64,000 bases of DNA, taken from the NCBI RefSeq assembly GCF_028607085.1, contig NZ_CP117411.1, positions 3,796,501 through 3,860,500 on the forward strand, in the 5' to 3' direction. Shown here piece after piece: positions 18,645-30,093 of this stretch (position 1 is the first letter of the stretch; the number at the start of each line of letters is the position of its first letter). Source of the stretch: Sphingomonas naphthae. GTDB taxonomy: Bacteria; Pseudomonadota; Alphaproteobacteria; Sphingomonadales; Sphingomonadaceae. A program made the position numbers and the translations under genes. A model generated the notes under the pieces. That model saw only the letters and a list, made by a program, of their open reading frames with translations. It had not been told where the DNA came from and made no database searches.

Positions 18645-18673
18645 AAGAAAGGGCGGCCCTCTCAGGCCGCCCC
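18645..18673 (-). terminator. Rho-independent terminator of acnA
   Basis: On the minus strand an 8-base GC stem (18665-18672 with 18651-18658) is followed by TTTCTTATT, starting 24 bases after the acnA stop. Confidence 0.65.
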
Positions 18674-18696
18674 TCCCGTCCGCCAATATCCGCCGT

Positions 18697-21381
<2,685 letters not shown>

Positions 21382-21580
21382 TGGGTGAGTCCCCTTTGTG
21401 CGATGCGGTATGTGGCGGCGCGTGTAGCAACGGGGTGTCGCGCGCGAAAGGTGCGACGGCCCCCGGCCATACCATATGATGGTTGTGATACGTGCGGCGC
21501 AGCATAGGGTTCCGAAATGGGCAAGCCTGTGGTTGGACGATGCGGGCGGCTCGGCTAGGCTCCCGTTCCGGGGGGATTCG

Positions 21581-22198
21581 ATGCTGGAGTTTCTGGGCGC
21601 CGGGCCGAATGTCGCGTTCGTGGTGGCGCTGGTGACGATGCTGCTGATCGGGGTGCTGGAGGCGATCGGCCTCGGCTCGAGCGCGCTCGGCCACGATCTG
21701 GGCGCCGATGGCGACCTGCACTGGCTCGACTGGCTTGGGCTCGGCCGCCTGCCGCTGCTGATGACGCTGGTGCTGTTCCTCGCCGCCTTCGGCACGATCG
21801 GCCTCGTCGGCCAGCAGTTCGCGCTCGATCATCTGGGCGGGCTGCTCTCGCCCGCGATCGCGGTGCCGGGGGCGGCGGTCGCGGCGTGGCCCGTTACCGC
21901 TTTGCTCGGCCGGGTCGCGGCGCGCATCATCCCGCGCGACGAAACCAGCGCCATCGGCATCGACCAGCTCGTCGGGCTGACGGGCGAGATCGTCGTCGGC
22001 CGCGCCACGCGGGGCTCGCCAGCCAAGGCGCGGGTGCGCGATTTCCACGGCCAGTCGCACTACGTCATGGTCGAGCCCGACGACGCCGCGCTCGCCTTCG
22101 CCGAGGGCGAGCAGGTCCGCCTCTGCCGCCTCGAAAACTCCATCTTCCGCGCCATCCCCAGCGGCCGCGCGGACTTCTCCGACTGGATCAGCCGATGA
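21581..22198 (+). CDS. YqiJ-like membrane protein with OB-fold (NfeD-related)
   Basis: A 205-residue protein with three or four hydrophobic helices (residues ~8-30, 55-78, 85-115) followed by a C-terminal soluble domain (~125-200). That domain contains the [24 protein letters not shown] segment in short form, typical of the OB-fold of YqiJ/NfeD proteins. Such proteins pair with flotillin-like SPFH proteins. The start at 21581 is chosen because upstream residues of the frame lack hydrophobic character and a GGGGGGA site precedes it. The stop overlaps the next gene by ATGA. Confidence 0.82.
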   Translation: MLEFLGAGPNVAFVVALVTMLLIGVLEAIGLGSSALGHDLGADGDLHWLDWLGLGRLPLLMTLVLFLAAFGTIGLVGQQFALDHLGGLLSPAIAVPGAAVAAWPVTALLGRVAARIIPRDETSAIGIDQLVGLTGEIVVGRATRGSPAKARVRDFHGQSHYVMVEPDDAALAFAEGEQVRLCRLENSIFRAIPSGRADFSDWISR

Positions 22199-23928
22199 CC
22201 GATACGACCACGCTCCCCGCCACCACCGCCGGCCCGCTGGTGGAGCCCGGGCTGCTGAGCCAGCTGGGCGGCACCTATGTGCTGGTGCCGGCGGTCGCGG
22301 TGGTCGCGCTGGTCATCCTGGGCCTCATCATCGCCCGCCTCTATCGCCGCGCCTCCAAGGAGATCGCCTTCGTCCGCACCGGCTTCGGCGGGGAGAAGGT
22401 GGTGATGAACGGCGGCGCGCTGGTGCTGCCGGTCTTTCACGAGACGATGCCGGTCAACATGAACACCGTGCGGCTGGCGGTGGAGCGCAAGAATGCCGAC
22501 GCGCTCATCACGCTCGATCGCCTGCGCATCGACGTGAAGGCCGAATTCTACGTCCGCGTCCGGCCCGATCGTGAGGCGATCGCCATGGCGGCGCAGACGC
22601 TCGGCCTCCGCACGATGCAGCCCGAGCATCTGAAGGAGCTGGTCGAGGGCAAGTTCGTCGATGCGCTCCGCTCGGTCGCGGCGGGCATGACGATGAACCA
22701 GCTCCACGAGCAGCGCAGCGATTTCGTGCAGAAGGTGCAGCAGGTGTCGTCGGCCGATCTGGCCATGAACGGGCTGGAGCTGGAGAGCGTGTCGCTGACC
22801 GGGCTCGACCAGACCTCGATCGAACATTTCAACGCCAACAACGCCTTCGATGCCGAGGGCCTGACCAAGCTGACCGAGCAGATCGAGCTGCGCAAGAAGG
22901 CGCGCAACGACATCGAGCAGGATACCCGCGTCCAGATCGAGGCGAAAAATCTGGAGGCGCAGCGCCAGTCCTTCATCATCGGCCGCGACACGGAATTCGC
23001 CCGGCTGGAGCAGGAGCGCGAGGTCGAGATGCGCCGTGCCGAGCAGTCTTCCGAGATCGCGCGCCAGCAATCCGAGCGCCAGCGCGAGGCCGATGCCGCC
23101 CGCATCTCCGCCAAGCAGCTGACCGACTCCGCCCAGATCGAGGCCGATCGCGCCGTCCAGCAGGCCAAGATCGCGCAGGCCCAGTCGCTCGAGATCGCGC
23201 GGCAGGAGCAGCAGATCGCGGTGCAGAACAAGAGTCGCGAGGAAAGTCAGGCGCGCGCCGAGGCCGACAAGGCCCGCGCCGCCGCCGTCGCCGCCGAGGA
23301 GCAGGTCGCCACCGCCCGCCAGACCGAGATCGCCGAGCGCGCCAAGCGCATCGAGCTGATCGAGGCCGCCAAGGAGGCCGAGCGCGGCGCCATCGGCATC
23401 CAGGTGCAGGCCGAGGCCGAGAAGAACGCCGCCACCGACCGCGCCGCCGCGCTGCGCGCCGCCGCCGAGGGCGAGGCCGACGCCGACAAGCTCCGCGCCG
23501 ACGCGGCCCGCGTCCGCTTCGAGGTGGAGGCCGCCGGCCAGCGCGCGGTGAACGACGCCGCCAATTTGCTGTCCTCCGAACAGGTCTCGCTCCAGACCAA
23601 GCTGGCGCTGCTGAAGGTGCTGCCCGAAATCATCCGCGAGGCGGCCAGGCCGATGGAGGCGATCGATTCGATCCGGATCGTGCAGGTCGATGGGCTGACG
23701 GGCAACGGCGCTGGTGGCGCGGCCGGCGCCGGGGGCACCCGCCCCGCCGGCGACCAGAACCTCGCCGACTCGGCCGTCGCGGCGGCGCTCCGCTATCGCG
23801 CGCAGGCCCCGGTGATCGACGGGCTGATGAAGGAACTCGGCTTCGACGGCTCGACCCTCGACGCGCTGGTGGCGGGCGCGACGGTGACACCGAAGCCGGT
23901 CAACGAGGACACGCCGCCCGAAGCGTAA
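22195..23928 (+). CDS. Flotillin-like SPFH protein (YqiK)
   Basis: A 577-residue flotillin. An N-terminal membrane helix (about residues 28-50) is followed by the SPFH/band 7 domain (~55-230). A long Ala/Glu/Arg/Gln-rich coiled coil (~235-470) with repeated EIARQ and AEAEK-like segments and a Gly/Ala-rich C-terminal tail complete it. Flotillins scaffold membrane microdomains and affect membrane fluidity. Coupling to the yqiJ-like gene by ATGA is the standard arrangement for this family. The downstream hairpin at 23933-23962 ends the unit. Confidence 0.92.
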   Translation: MTDTTTLPATTAGPLVEPGLLSQLGGTYVLVPAVAVVALVILGLIIARLYRRASKEIAFVRTGFGGEKVVMNGGALVLPVFHETMPVNMNTVRLAVERKNADALITLDRLRIDVKAEFYVRVRPDREAIAMAAQTLGLRTMQPEHLKELVEGKFVDALRSVAAGMTMNQLHEQRSDFVQKVQQVSSADLAMNGLELESVSLTGLDQTSIEHFNANNAFDAEGLTKLTEQIELRKKARNDIEQDTRVQIEAKNLEAQRQSFIIGRDTEFARLEQEREVEMRRAEQSSEIARQQSERQREADAARISAKQLTDSAQIEADRAVQQAKIAQAQSLEIARQEQQIAVQNKSREESQARAEADKARAAAVAAEEQVATARQTEIAERAKRIELIEAAKEAERGAIGIQVQAEAEKNAATDRAAALRAAAEGEADADKLRADAARVRFEVEAAGQRAVNDAANLLSSEQVSLQTKLALLKVLPEIIREAARPMEAIDSIRIVQVDGLTGNGAGGAAGAGGTRPAGDQNLADSAVAAALRYRAQAPVIDGLMKELGFDGSTLDALVAGATVTPKPVNEDTPPEA

Positions 23929-23932
23929 CAAC

Positions 23933-23962
23933 ACCGTGCTCCGGCCTGCGCCGGAGCACGGT
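23933..23962. terminator. Perfect inverted repeat between convergent flotillin and nhaA genes
   Basis: Two 12-base arms (23933-23944 and 23951-23962) with a six-base loop. A short T-run (GCTTTT) follows on the plus strand and GTTGTT on the minus strand, so it may terminate both genes. The arms contain CCGTGCTCCGG, related to repeat family E at 36485. Confidence 0.6.
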
Positions 23963-25116
23963 CAGCTTTTGCTCGCCCGCCCCGCCCACGCCAGCACGGC
24001 CGCCCCCGCCAGCGCGGACAGGATCGATCCGCCCAGCACGCCGATCTTCACTTCCTCGCCGAGCAAGGGATCGGTGAAGGCCAGTGCGCCGATGAACAGG
24101 CTCATCGTGAAGCCCACGCCGCAAAGCAGCGCTACGCCATAGCATTGCGCCCAACTCGTCCCGGCCGGCCGTTGGGCCAGGCCGAGCGCCGTGGCGGCGC
24201 GGATCGCGGCGAAGACGCCCACCTGCTTGCCGACGAACAGCCCCGCCGCGATCCCGAGGGTGACGGGGGCGATCAGCACCTCCGGCCCCAGCCCCCCCAG
24301 CGGCACGCCGGCGTTGGCGAGGCCGAACAGCGGCACGATGCCGAACGCGACCCAGGGGTGGAGACCATGTTCGAGCCTCGACAGCGGCCCGTCGCGATGC
24401 TCGCCGTCGGGCGCGCGCAGGGGGATGGTGAGGGCGGCCAGCACGCCCGCGATCGTGGCGTGGATGCCCGACAGCAGCACCGCCAGCCACAACAGCGCCG
24501 CCAGCAGCAGATAGGGGCCGAGACGCCGCACCCCGCGCCGGTTGAGCGCGACCATCAAGGCCAGCACGCCCGCCGCCGCGGCGAGCGCGAGCAGGTTCAA
24601 CGAAGCCGTGTAGGCCACCGCGATGATGACGACCGCGCCCATGTCGTCGACGATCGCCACCGTCGTCAGGAACAGCTTCAGCGATGTCGGCGCGCGGCCC
24701 CCGAGGAGCGCCAGCACGCCCAGCGCGAAGGCGATATCGGTCGCCGCCGGCACCGCCCAGCCGCGCGCCAGCCCCGGCGTGCCCCCGGCGATGGCGAGAT
24801 ACACGATCGCCGGCGCCGCCATCCCCGCCACCGCCGCGATCACCGGCAGCACGCGGTCGCTGGGTTGCGAGAGATGCCCCACGATCAGCTCGCGCTTGAT
24901 CTCCAGCCCGACGAGCAGGAAAAACAGCGCCATCAGCCCGTCGTTGATCCAGTGATGCACGCTCAGCGGGCCGGCATAAGCGTGAAGCAGGCCGAAATAG
25001 CCCGGCGCCAGCGGCGAATTGGCGATCACCATCGCCAGCGCGGCCGCGCCCATCAGCAGCAGCCCGCCGGCGGCTTCGTTGTGGAGGAAGGAGCGAAGGA
25101 TCGAGGGTGCGCGCAT
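23962..25116 (-). CDS. nhaA: Na+/H+ antiporter NhaA
   Basis: A 384-residue inner-membrane antiporter that exports Na+ in exchange for protons, giving pH and salt homeostasis. The ion-binding aspartates are conserved: Asp127 in ATDIAFALGVL, and Asp157-Asp158 in VDDMGAVVII, equivalent to E. coli D133 and D163/D164. The signature FFLLVGLEIKREL is present near residue 66. About twelve helices are visible. The start at 25116 has a strong GGAGGAGGGG site; the frame extends upstream without support. It is divergent from the glycosyltransferase at 25245 across a 128-base gap. Confidence 0.96.
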   Translation of the reverse strand: MRAPSILRSFLHNEAAGGLLLMGAAALAMVIANSPLAPGYFGLLHAYAGPLSVHHWINDGLMALFFLLVGLEIKRELIVGHLSQPSDRVLPVIAAVAGMAAPAIVYLAIAGGTPGLARGWAVPAATDIAFALGVLALLGGRAPTSLKLFLTTVAIVDDMGAVVIIAVAYTASLNLLALAAAAGVLALMVALNRRGVRRLGPYLLLAALLWLAVLLSGIHATIAGVLAALTIPLRAPDGEHRDGPLSRLEHGLHPWVAFGIVPLFGLANAGVPLGGLGPEVLIAPVTLGIAAGLFVGKQVGVFAAIRAATALGLAQRPAGTSWAQCYGVALLCGVGFTMSLFIGALAFTDPLLGEEVKIGVLGGSILSALAGAAVLAWAGRASKS

Positions 25117-25244
25117 GCCCCCTCCTCCCCCAAGTTGCCCGCGCGGGCAACGCCGATCGACCGTCGAAGCGTGCTGCGCTGCAAAAATCAGGGATTTACA
25201 GAAACCTCCCCGCCCGGCCATGATCGGCTCGCGGGGGGCATGAT

Positions 25245-26624
25245 ATGGCGGATTTCGGCGCGCTGGCCGGCGCTGTGCTGGCGGGCGCCACCTACGAGCT
25301 GATGCTGTTCGCCGCCGTGGGGCTGGCGATCGGCGGGATCGACGATCTCGCGGTCGATCTGATCTGGCTGGCGCGGGCGGGGTGGCGGCGTGTGACCGTC
25401 TATCGCCGCCATCCCCGCATGACGGCGGCCGATTTGCCCCCGCCCGACGCTCCCGGCCGCATCGCGGTGTTCGTCGGCGCGTGGCGCGAGGCCGAGGTGA
25501 TCGGGCCGATGCTGCGCGCCGCGCTCGATCGCTACGATCATGCCGATTACCGCCTCTATGTCGGCGTCTATCCGAACGATCCCGACACGCAGGCGGCTAT
25601 CCGCGCGGTGGACGATGCGCGTATCACGATGGTCGGCGGCACCCTGCCCGGCCCGACCACCAAGGCGGAATGTCTCAACCGGCTGTGGCGCCGGCTGCTG
25701 CTCGACGAGCGGATCGAGGGCCGGCCGTTCAAGGCGGTGGTGCTGCACGATGCCGAGGATGTGGTGCATCCGGCCGAGTTGAAGATCTTCGACCGGCTGA
25801 TCGAGCGGTTCGATCTGGTCCAGCTGCCCGTGCTGCCGCTGATCGAGGGCGGGTGGCGGCGCTTCGTCTCCGGCCATTATGCCGACGAGTTCGCCGAGGC
25901 CCATGGCCGCACCCTGATCGTGCGCGAGGCGCTGGGGGCTGGCGTGCCCTCCGCCGGGGTCGGTTGCGCGATCGCCCGCGCCGCGATGGCGCGGATGGCC
26001 GAAGCGAACGGCGGGCGCCCGTTCGACGAAGGCAGCCTGACTGAAGATTATGAAATGGGGCTGCGGCTCGCCAATTTCGGCGGGCGCGGCGTGTTCGTTT
26101 CGATGCGATCGGCCCCCGGCGGCGCGCTGGTCGCCGTGCGCGCCTATTTCCCCGCCAGCTTCGACACCGCCGTCCGCCAGAAGACCCGCTGGCTTACCGG
26201 CATCGCGCTGGCGGGGTGGGACCGGCTCGGCTGGGCCGGGGGGCTGGCCGAGGGGTGGATGCGGCTGCGCGACCGGCGCTCGATCCTCGCCGCCGTCGTG
26301 ACGGCCGGCGGCTACGGCGCCTCGCTGCTGCTGATCCTCAGCATCGCTTTCGGTGTCGCGCCCGCGATCGGGCCGTGGTTCGAAGGGTTGCTCTGGTTCA
26401 ATTTCGGCCTGCTCTTCTGGCGCGCGGGGATGCGCATGGCGATGGTCACGCGGCTTTACGGGCTGGCGGAGGGCGCGCGCTCGCTGTTGCGCATCGTGCC
26501 GGCGAACATCATCGCCATGGCCGCCGCCCGCCGCGCCGTGATGGCCTATCTGGTGACGCCCGAAGGCCCGCCCCGCTGGGACAAGACGCGCCACCATTTC
26601 CCGCGGGATCTGCCGTGCGGCTGA
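25245..26624 (+). CDS. NfrB-like membrane glycosyltransferase (GT2)
   Basis: A 459-residue family 2 glycosyltransferase flanked by membrane helices (residues ~8-32, and several from ~345 to 420). Catalytic motifs are visible: VFVGAWREAEV in the nucleotide-binding fold, HDAEDVVHP as the DxD-like metal site, EGSLTEDYEMGLRL with the TED base motif and RQKTRWLTG as the (Q/R)xxRW motif. This pattern fits NfrB, which in E. coli makes an exopolysaccharide and also carries a C-terminal c-di-GMP-binding domain. That domain is absent here, as the protein ends shortly after the membrane region. It overlaps the next gene by 10 bases. Confidence 0.82.
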   Translation: MADFGALAGAVLAGATYELMLFAAVGLAIGGIDDLAVDLIWLARAGWRRVTVYRRHPRMTAADLPPPDAPGRIAVFVGAWREAEVIGPMLRAALDRYDHADYRLYVGVYPNDPDTQAAIRAVDDARITMVGGTLPGPTTKAECLNRLWRRLLLDERIEGRPFKAVVLHDAEDVVHPAELKIFDRLIERFDLVQLPVLPLIEGGWRRFVSGHYADEFAEAHGRTLIVREALGAGVPSAGVGCAIARAAMARMAEANGGRPFDEGSLTEDYEMGLRLANFGGRGVFVSMRSAPGGALVAVRAYFPASFDTAVRQKTRWLTGIALAGWDRLGWAGGLAEGWMRLRDRRSILAAVVTAGGYGASLLLILSIAFGVAPAIGPWFEGLLWFNFGLLFWRAGMRMAMVTRLYGLAEGARSLLRIVPANIIAMAAARRAVMAYLVTPEGPPRWDKTRHHFPRDLPCG

Positions 26625-27622
26625 ACCTGCGATCCCGCCCCTTGCGCTTCATCATCGGCACGCTCGCCGGCTGGGGCGGGCTGCGCGCGGCGCTGCTGGT
26701 GCCGTGGGTGGCGGAGGAAGCGCCGGTCGAGGCGGTGCGGCAGACGGTGCGCGTGGCGCCGCCCGCAGCGGTCGCCGCGCCCCTGCCGCCCTTCACGCCC
26801 TATCTTCGACCGACGATCCTGGAGACCGCGCGCCGCTCCGACGAAGCCCCGCCCGGCGTCGATCGCGATCTCCAGTTCGTCCTGCTCGCCGCGCAGAGCG
26901 GCGGGCGCGACATGCCCCGCGAGGGCCTCTACCTCACCCCCGCCGATATCGCGGCGGCGGAGGCCATGCCCTATGTCCCGCTCCCGCCCGATGCCCCCGT
27001 CGCGCCCTTGCGTGCCACCAGCCGCTGGACGGGGTCCGCCTGGGCCTATGTGCGGCAGGGCAGCGGGCCGCGCGCGCTGGCATCCGGCGGGCAGCTCGGC
27101 GGATCGCAGGCGGGGGTGCGGATCGCCTATCGCCTCGGCGCGCGGATCGTCGCGGCGGGGCGGTTGTCGGCGGCACTCGGCGTGCCGGGGCGCGAGGCGG
27201 CGCTGGGGATCGACTGGCTGCTGGCCGGCAACGCCGCGCGCCTGTCCGCCGAACGCCGCTTCGCGCTGGATGCGGGCGGGCGCGATGCCTGGGCGGCCTA
27301 TCTGGCGGGCGGCTTCTACGGCGAGGGCAAGGGGCTGGTGATGGACGGCTACGGCCAGGCCGGCGTGGTCGGCGCCAACCGCCGCGATCTTTTCGCCGAC
27401 GGCGCGGTGCGGGTGGTGCGCCCGGTCTCGAAGGGCGCGGCGCTGGGCGGCGGCGTGTGGGGCGCCGCGCAACCCGGCGTCAGCCGCCTCGACATCGGCC
27501 CCCGCGCCGCGCTGCGCCTGCCGGGCGGGGCGGGCGTGCTGGCGGTGGAGCAGCGCTTCAAGGTGGCGGGCGACGCCAGGCCGGGGTCGGGCGTGGCGCT
27601 CACATTGGCGAAGGATTTTTGA
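26615..27622 (+). CDS. Exported protein, NfrA C-terminal domain-like
   Basis: A 335-residue protein beginning at a GTG inside the end of the glycosyltransferase gene. An N-terminal hydrophobic segment (~10-32) suggests a signal or anchor, followed by a Pro/Ala-rich linker (~38-65). From about residue 127 the SGGQLGGSQAGVR segment and the following short strands resemble the C-terminal domain of NfrA, the outer-membrane partner of NfrB. E. coli NfrA also has a long repeat region that is missing here. The family assignment rests on the motif and on the coupling to an NfrB-like gene. It may move or anchor the sugar polymer. Confidence 0.6.
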   Translation: MRLNLRSRPLRFIIGTLAGWGGLRAALLVPWVAEEAPVEAVRQTVRVAPPAAVAAPLPPFTPYLRPTILETARRSDEAPPGVDRDLQFVLLAAQSGGRDMPREGLYLTPADIAAAEAMPYVPLPPDAPVAPLRATSRWTGSAWAYVRQGSGPRALASGGQLGGSQAGVRIAYRLGARIVAAGRLSAALGVPGREAALGIDWLLAGNAARLSAERRFALDAGGRDAWAAYLAGGFYGEGKGLVMDGYGQAGVVGANRRDLFADGAVRVVRPVSKGAALGGGVWGAAQPGVSRLDIGPRAALRLPGGAGVLAVEQRFKVAGDARPGSGVALTLAKDF

Positions 27623-27642
27623 TCGCCGGCGTCAACACCCAC

Positions 27643-27710
27643 CGTTTGTACCGAGCGAAGTCGAGGTACGGCCCCGCGCGCAGGTGTCTCGACTACGCTC
27701 GACACGAACG
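27643..27710. repeat. Palindromic repeat, family A (paired arms)
   Basis: Inverted arms at 27643-27670 and 27684-27710 with the GAGCGAAGTCGA / TCGACTACGCTCG core. It lies between convergent genes. Confidence 0.85.
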
Positions 27711-27736
27711 GGTTGAGAATATGGCCAATGTCGGCC

Positions 27737-28168
27737 TCAGCCCGCGAAATGGCCCTTCAGCCACGCCACCAGCGCGTCGGTCCGCGCGGCATCCAGCGAC
27801 ACGGCCTCGCCCAGCGCCGGCGCCTTGGGCCAGCCCGCGTCGCCGACCGTCACGCCCTCGGCGTTCCGCTCGCCATCGTAGCGGGGGATGACGTGGAAGT
27901 GGACGTGCGGGTCCACCATCATCAGCATCAGATAATTGATCTTCGCATAATCCACCGCCGCCTTCAGCGCGCGTTCGATCGAGACGACCACCGCGCCCAT
28001 TTCCGCGAAGGCGGCCGGCGGCAAGGCGTGGAAGGCGGTCGCCTCGGCCTTGGCCGCCAGCACCAGCGATCCCAGGGTCGGCTGGTCGGGCCGCAGCAGC
28101 ACCACCCAATGCTCATGCTCGGCGATCAAGGTCGCGGGATAGCCGAAGCGCACGATGGTGTCGTTCAT
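27737..28168 (-). CDS. HIT family protein
   Basis: A 143-residue histidine-triad nucleotide-binding hydrolase or transferase. The triad is His88, His90 and His92 in DPHVHFHVIPRY. HIT proteins act on AMP derivatives such as diadenosine tetraphosphate or adenosine phosphoramidates; the substrate is not indicated here. The start at 28168 overlaps the stop of the CDP-alcohol phosphatidyltransferase gene by ATGA, so the two are cotranscribed. The pairing is suggestive but does not define a pathway. Confidence 0.92.
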   Translation of the reverse strand: MNDTIVRFGYPATLIAEHEHWVVLLRPDQPTLGSLVLAAKAEATAFHALPPAAFAEMGAVVVSIERALKAAVDYAKINYLMLMMVDPHVHFHVIPRYDGERNAEGVTVGDAGWPKAPALGEAVSLDAARTDALVAWLKGHFAG

Positions 28169-29280
28169 GCCAGCCAGCTCCGAATCTCGCCGCCCTTCGC
28201 GCGGACCATCCACGCCTGCACCAGCCGGACGAGATGGACCAGGCACGACAGGCCGGTCCACGCCGCCACCGCGATCAGCCCCCAATCGGGGCGGAAGATC
28301 ACGACGCTGGCGAACAGGATCACCATGTTCGGATTGCGCCGCGCGGTGATGAGGCGGAACCAGCTGTCGAACCGCTCCCACACATGGATGTGCATCTTGA
28401 ACTGGGCGATGAACGCCCCCTCGATCAGCCGCTGGACGACATAGCCCGCCAGGATCGTCGCCATCACGATCGCGAAGCTCGCGGGGCTGAGGGGCCGGCC
28501 ATAGGCGTGCAGCCCCACCCCCCAGGCATACCACCAGAAGGGTGGGTGGACGAGATCGACGCCATGATCGAGGAAGTCGCCCAGCTTGGACGAGGTGATG
28601 GTGCAGCGGGCGAGCTTGCCGTCCACCGTGTCGAGCACCATGAACACCAGCCCCATCGCCATGCCGGCCCAATAATAGCCGAACCAGAAGGCGACCGTCG
28701 CGGCGAGGCAGAGCGCGATGCCCACGCTCGTCACCTGATTGGGGGTGATGCCGCGCGCCGCGCACCAGCGGGTCGCGACCAGCGCCCATTCGGGCCACAG
28801 ATATTTGGTGAGCAGATCGGTCACGCCCTTGTAGGCGCCGAAATAGCTTGCGCGCTCCAGCGCGGGCACCGCCTCGGGCACCAGCCGCTCGACGAAGGGC
28901 TTTTCCTTCTTGCGCAGTTCGTTGTTGGTCTGGGCGTCGGCCTCCTCGAAGCGGATGCGCTCCAGATCGGCCGGGATCGGCGCCTTGCCCTCGATCGCGA
29001 GCGCCATCGCCGCCGCCTCGCGCTGGTCGCGGCAATGGGCGAGGACGGGCACCCCGTCGCGCATCAGCACCGCGCCCGGCTTCGCGCTGATCGTGCGCAG
29101 CCAGGCCGGATCGAACACGAAGGCGAGATTGGCGACGATCGCCGCCGTCGTCGCCCGCGCCCCGCCCGACAGCATATGCCCCTGCGCCGCGCCGATCCGC
29201 GCCAGCCGTTGCTCGGAGGTCAGGCCCCACAGGCGGGTAGCGTTCTGGCCGGCGGGCAGGATCGGGGGCTTGGCGCTCAT
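28165..29280 (-). CDS. CDP-alcohol phosphatidyltransferase with N-terminal extra domain
   Basis: A 371-residue protein. Its C-terminal half (from about residue 165) is a CDP-alcohol phosphatidyltransferase with the full motif D(x)2DG(x)2AR(x)8G(x)3D(x)3D, visible as DTVDGKLAR then GDFLDHGVD. These enzymes join a CDP-activated alcohol to an acceptor alcohol in the inner membrane. Several membrane helices surround the motif. The N-terminal ~160 residues are soluble (HCRDQREAAAMA, IRFEEADAQT). They occupy the position where bifunctional inositol-phosphate cytidylyltransferase/DIPPS enzymes have a nucleotidyltransferase, but no NTP-binding motif is seen. The product could be a phospholipid or a phosphodiester solute. 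Confidence 0.85.
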   Translation of the reverse strand: MSAKPPILPAGQNATRLWGLTSEQRLARIGAAQGHMLSGGARATTAAIVANLAFVFDPAWLRTISAKPGAVLMRDGVPVLAHCRDQREAAAMALAIEGKAPIPADLERIRFEEADAQTNNELRKKEKPFVERLVPEAVPALERASYFGAYKGVTDLLTKYLWPEWALVATRWCAARGITPNQVTSVGIALCLAATVAFWFGYYWAGMAMGLVFMVLDTVDGKLARCTITSSKLGDFLDHGVDLVHPPFWWYAWGVGLHAYGRPLSPASFAIVMATILAGYVVQRLIEGAFIAQFKMHIHVWERFDSWFRLITARRNPNMVILFASVVIFRPDWGLIAVAAWTGLSCLVHLVRLVQAWMVRAKGGEIRSWLA

Positions 29281-29360
29281 GCGCCGGGATTGGGGGCCGG
29301 CGCCGGGATTGGCAAGCCGGATCGCGCGGGAAATCAACAGATTTGGGGGTGCCCCACCTT

Positions 29361-29386
29361 TAATCCTCCCCCGCCAGGGGGAGGAT
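29361..29386. repeat. Half-copy of family B hairpin
   Basis: ATCCTCCCCC-GCC-AGGGGGAGGAT forms a near-perfect hairpin 10 bases beyond the stop of the minus-strand gene. It may act as its terminator, although there is no T-run. Confidence 0.6.
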
Positions 29387-29396
29387 CAGTCGGCGA

Positions 29397-29915
29397 TCAC
29401 CGCGGCGTGGTCGTCGCGCCCGTCGAGGCGCCGGCGCTCGCGCTCACCCCGCCGGGCGAGGTGCCCGCCGAGACGCCGGCCGCGCCGGTCGCATCGGTGC
29501 TGCCGTTCGACGTCGCCACGCCGGTGTTGGCCGAACCGTTCACCGAAGCGCCGGTGGCCGGCATGTCGTGGCCGCGATGGTCGGCATGTTCGGTCGCCCG
29601 ATCGGCGGCGCGCTGGCTGCGATCGACCGTACGATCCGCCGCGCGCTGCGAGCGATCCGCCGCGCGGCTCGCGGCCCGCTGCGATCGATCGACCGTGGCG
29701 CCGGTCACGCCCTGCGCCCGATCGACGGTTCCGTCGATCCGGTCGGTCGGCAGGCCGGGGCTGCCGATCGTGCCGCCCGCCATGCCACCGGCTCCACCGG
29801 TCACGCCTCCGACCGTGCCGCCGAGGCCGCCGCCGGCCTGTCCGCCGAGCAATTGGGCACCAGCCATCGCCGGCAGGGCGGCAAGCGCCATGCCCGTCAG
29901 CAGGAATTTACGCAT
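29397..29915 (-). CDS. Small exported protein with Gly-rich segment and 11-residue Arg/Ala repeats
   Basis: A 172-residue protein with a clear signal peptide (MRKFLLTGMALAALPAMAGA, cleavage after AGA). The mature part has a Gly-rich stretch ([16 protein letters not shown]) and then three tandem 11-residue units of the form (V/A)DRSQRAA(S/D)R(A/T). A Ser/Thr/Gly/Ala-rich C-terminal tail follows. I recognise no enzymatic domain. The repeats would form an amphipathic helix with alternating charged faces, suggesting a structural or binding role in the periplasm. The start at 29915 is preceded by AGGAGATATCCC. It is monocistronic and divergent from the gene at 30094. Confidence 0.75.
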   Translation of the reverse strand: MRKFLLTGMALAALPAMAGAQLLGGQAGGGLGGTVGGVTGGAGGMAGGTIGSPGLPTDRIDGTVDRAQGVTGATVDRSQRAASRAADRSQRAADRTVDRSQRAADRATEHADHRGHDMPATGASVNGSANTGVATSNGSTDATGAAGVSAGTSPGGVSASAGASTGATTTPR

Positions 29916-30093
29916 GGGATATCTCCTGGGTTTCTGTTTTCGCTGATTGTCCAACGGGCCTGCCCGCTTCCGGTTGCAACGACGGACCGTGCCGGATTTG
30001 CGGCAAGCCTATGGAATAGTTTCACAAGTCCGTCGCGATCCGCGCCAATGTGGGCCTGTGCCGCCGTTTCCGGCGCGGCGAGGGAGATGTGGG

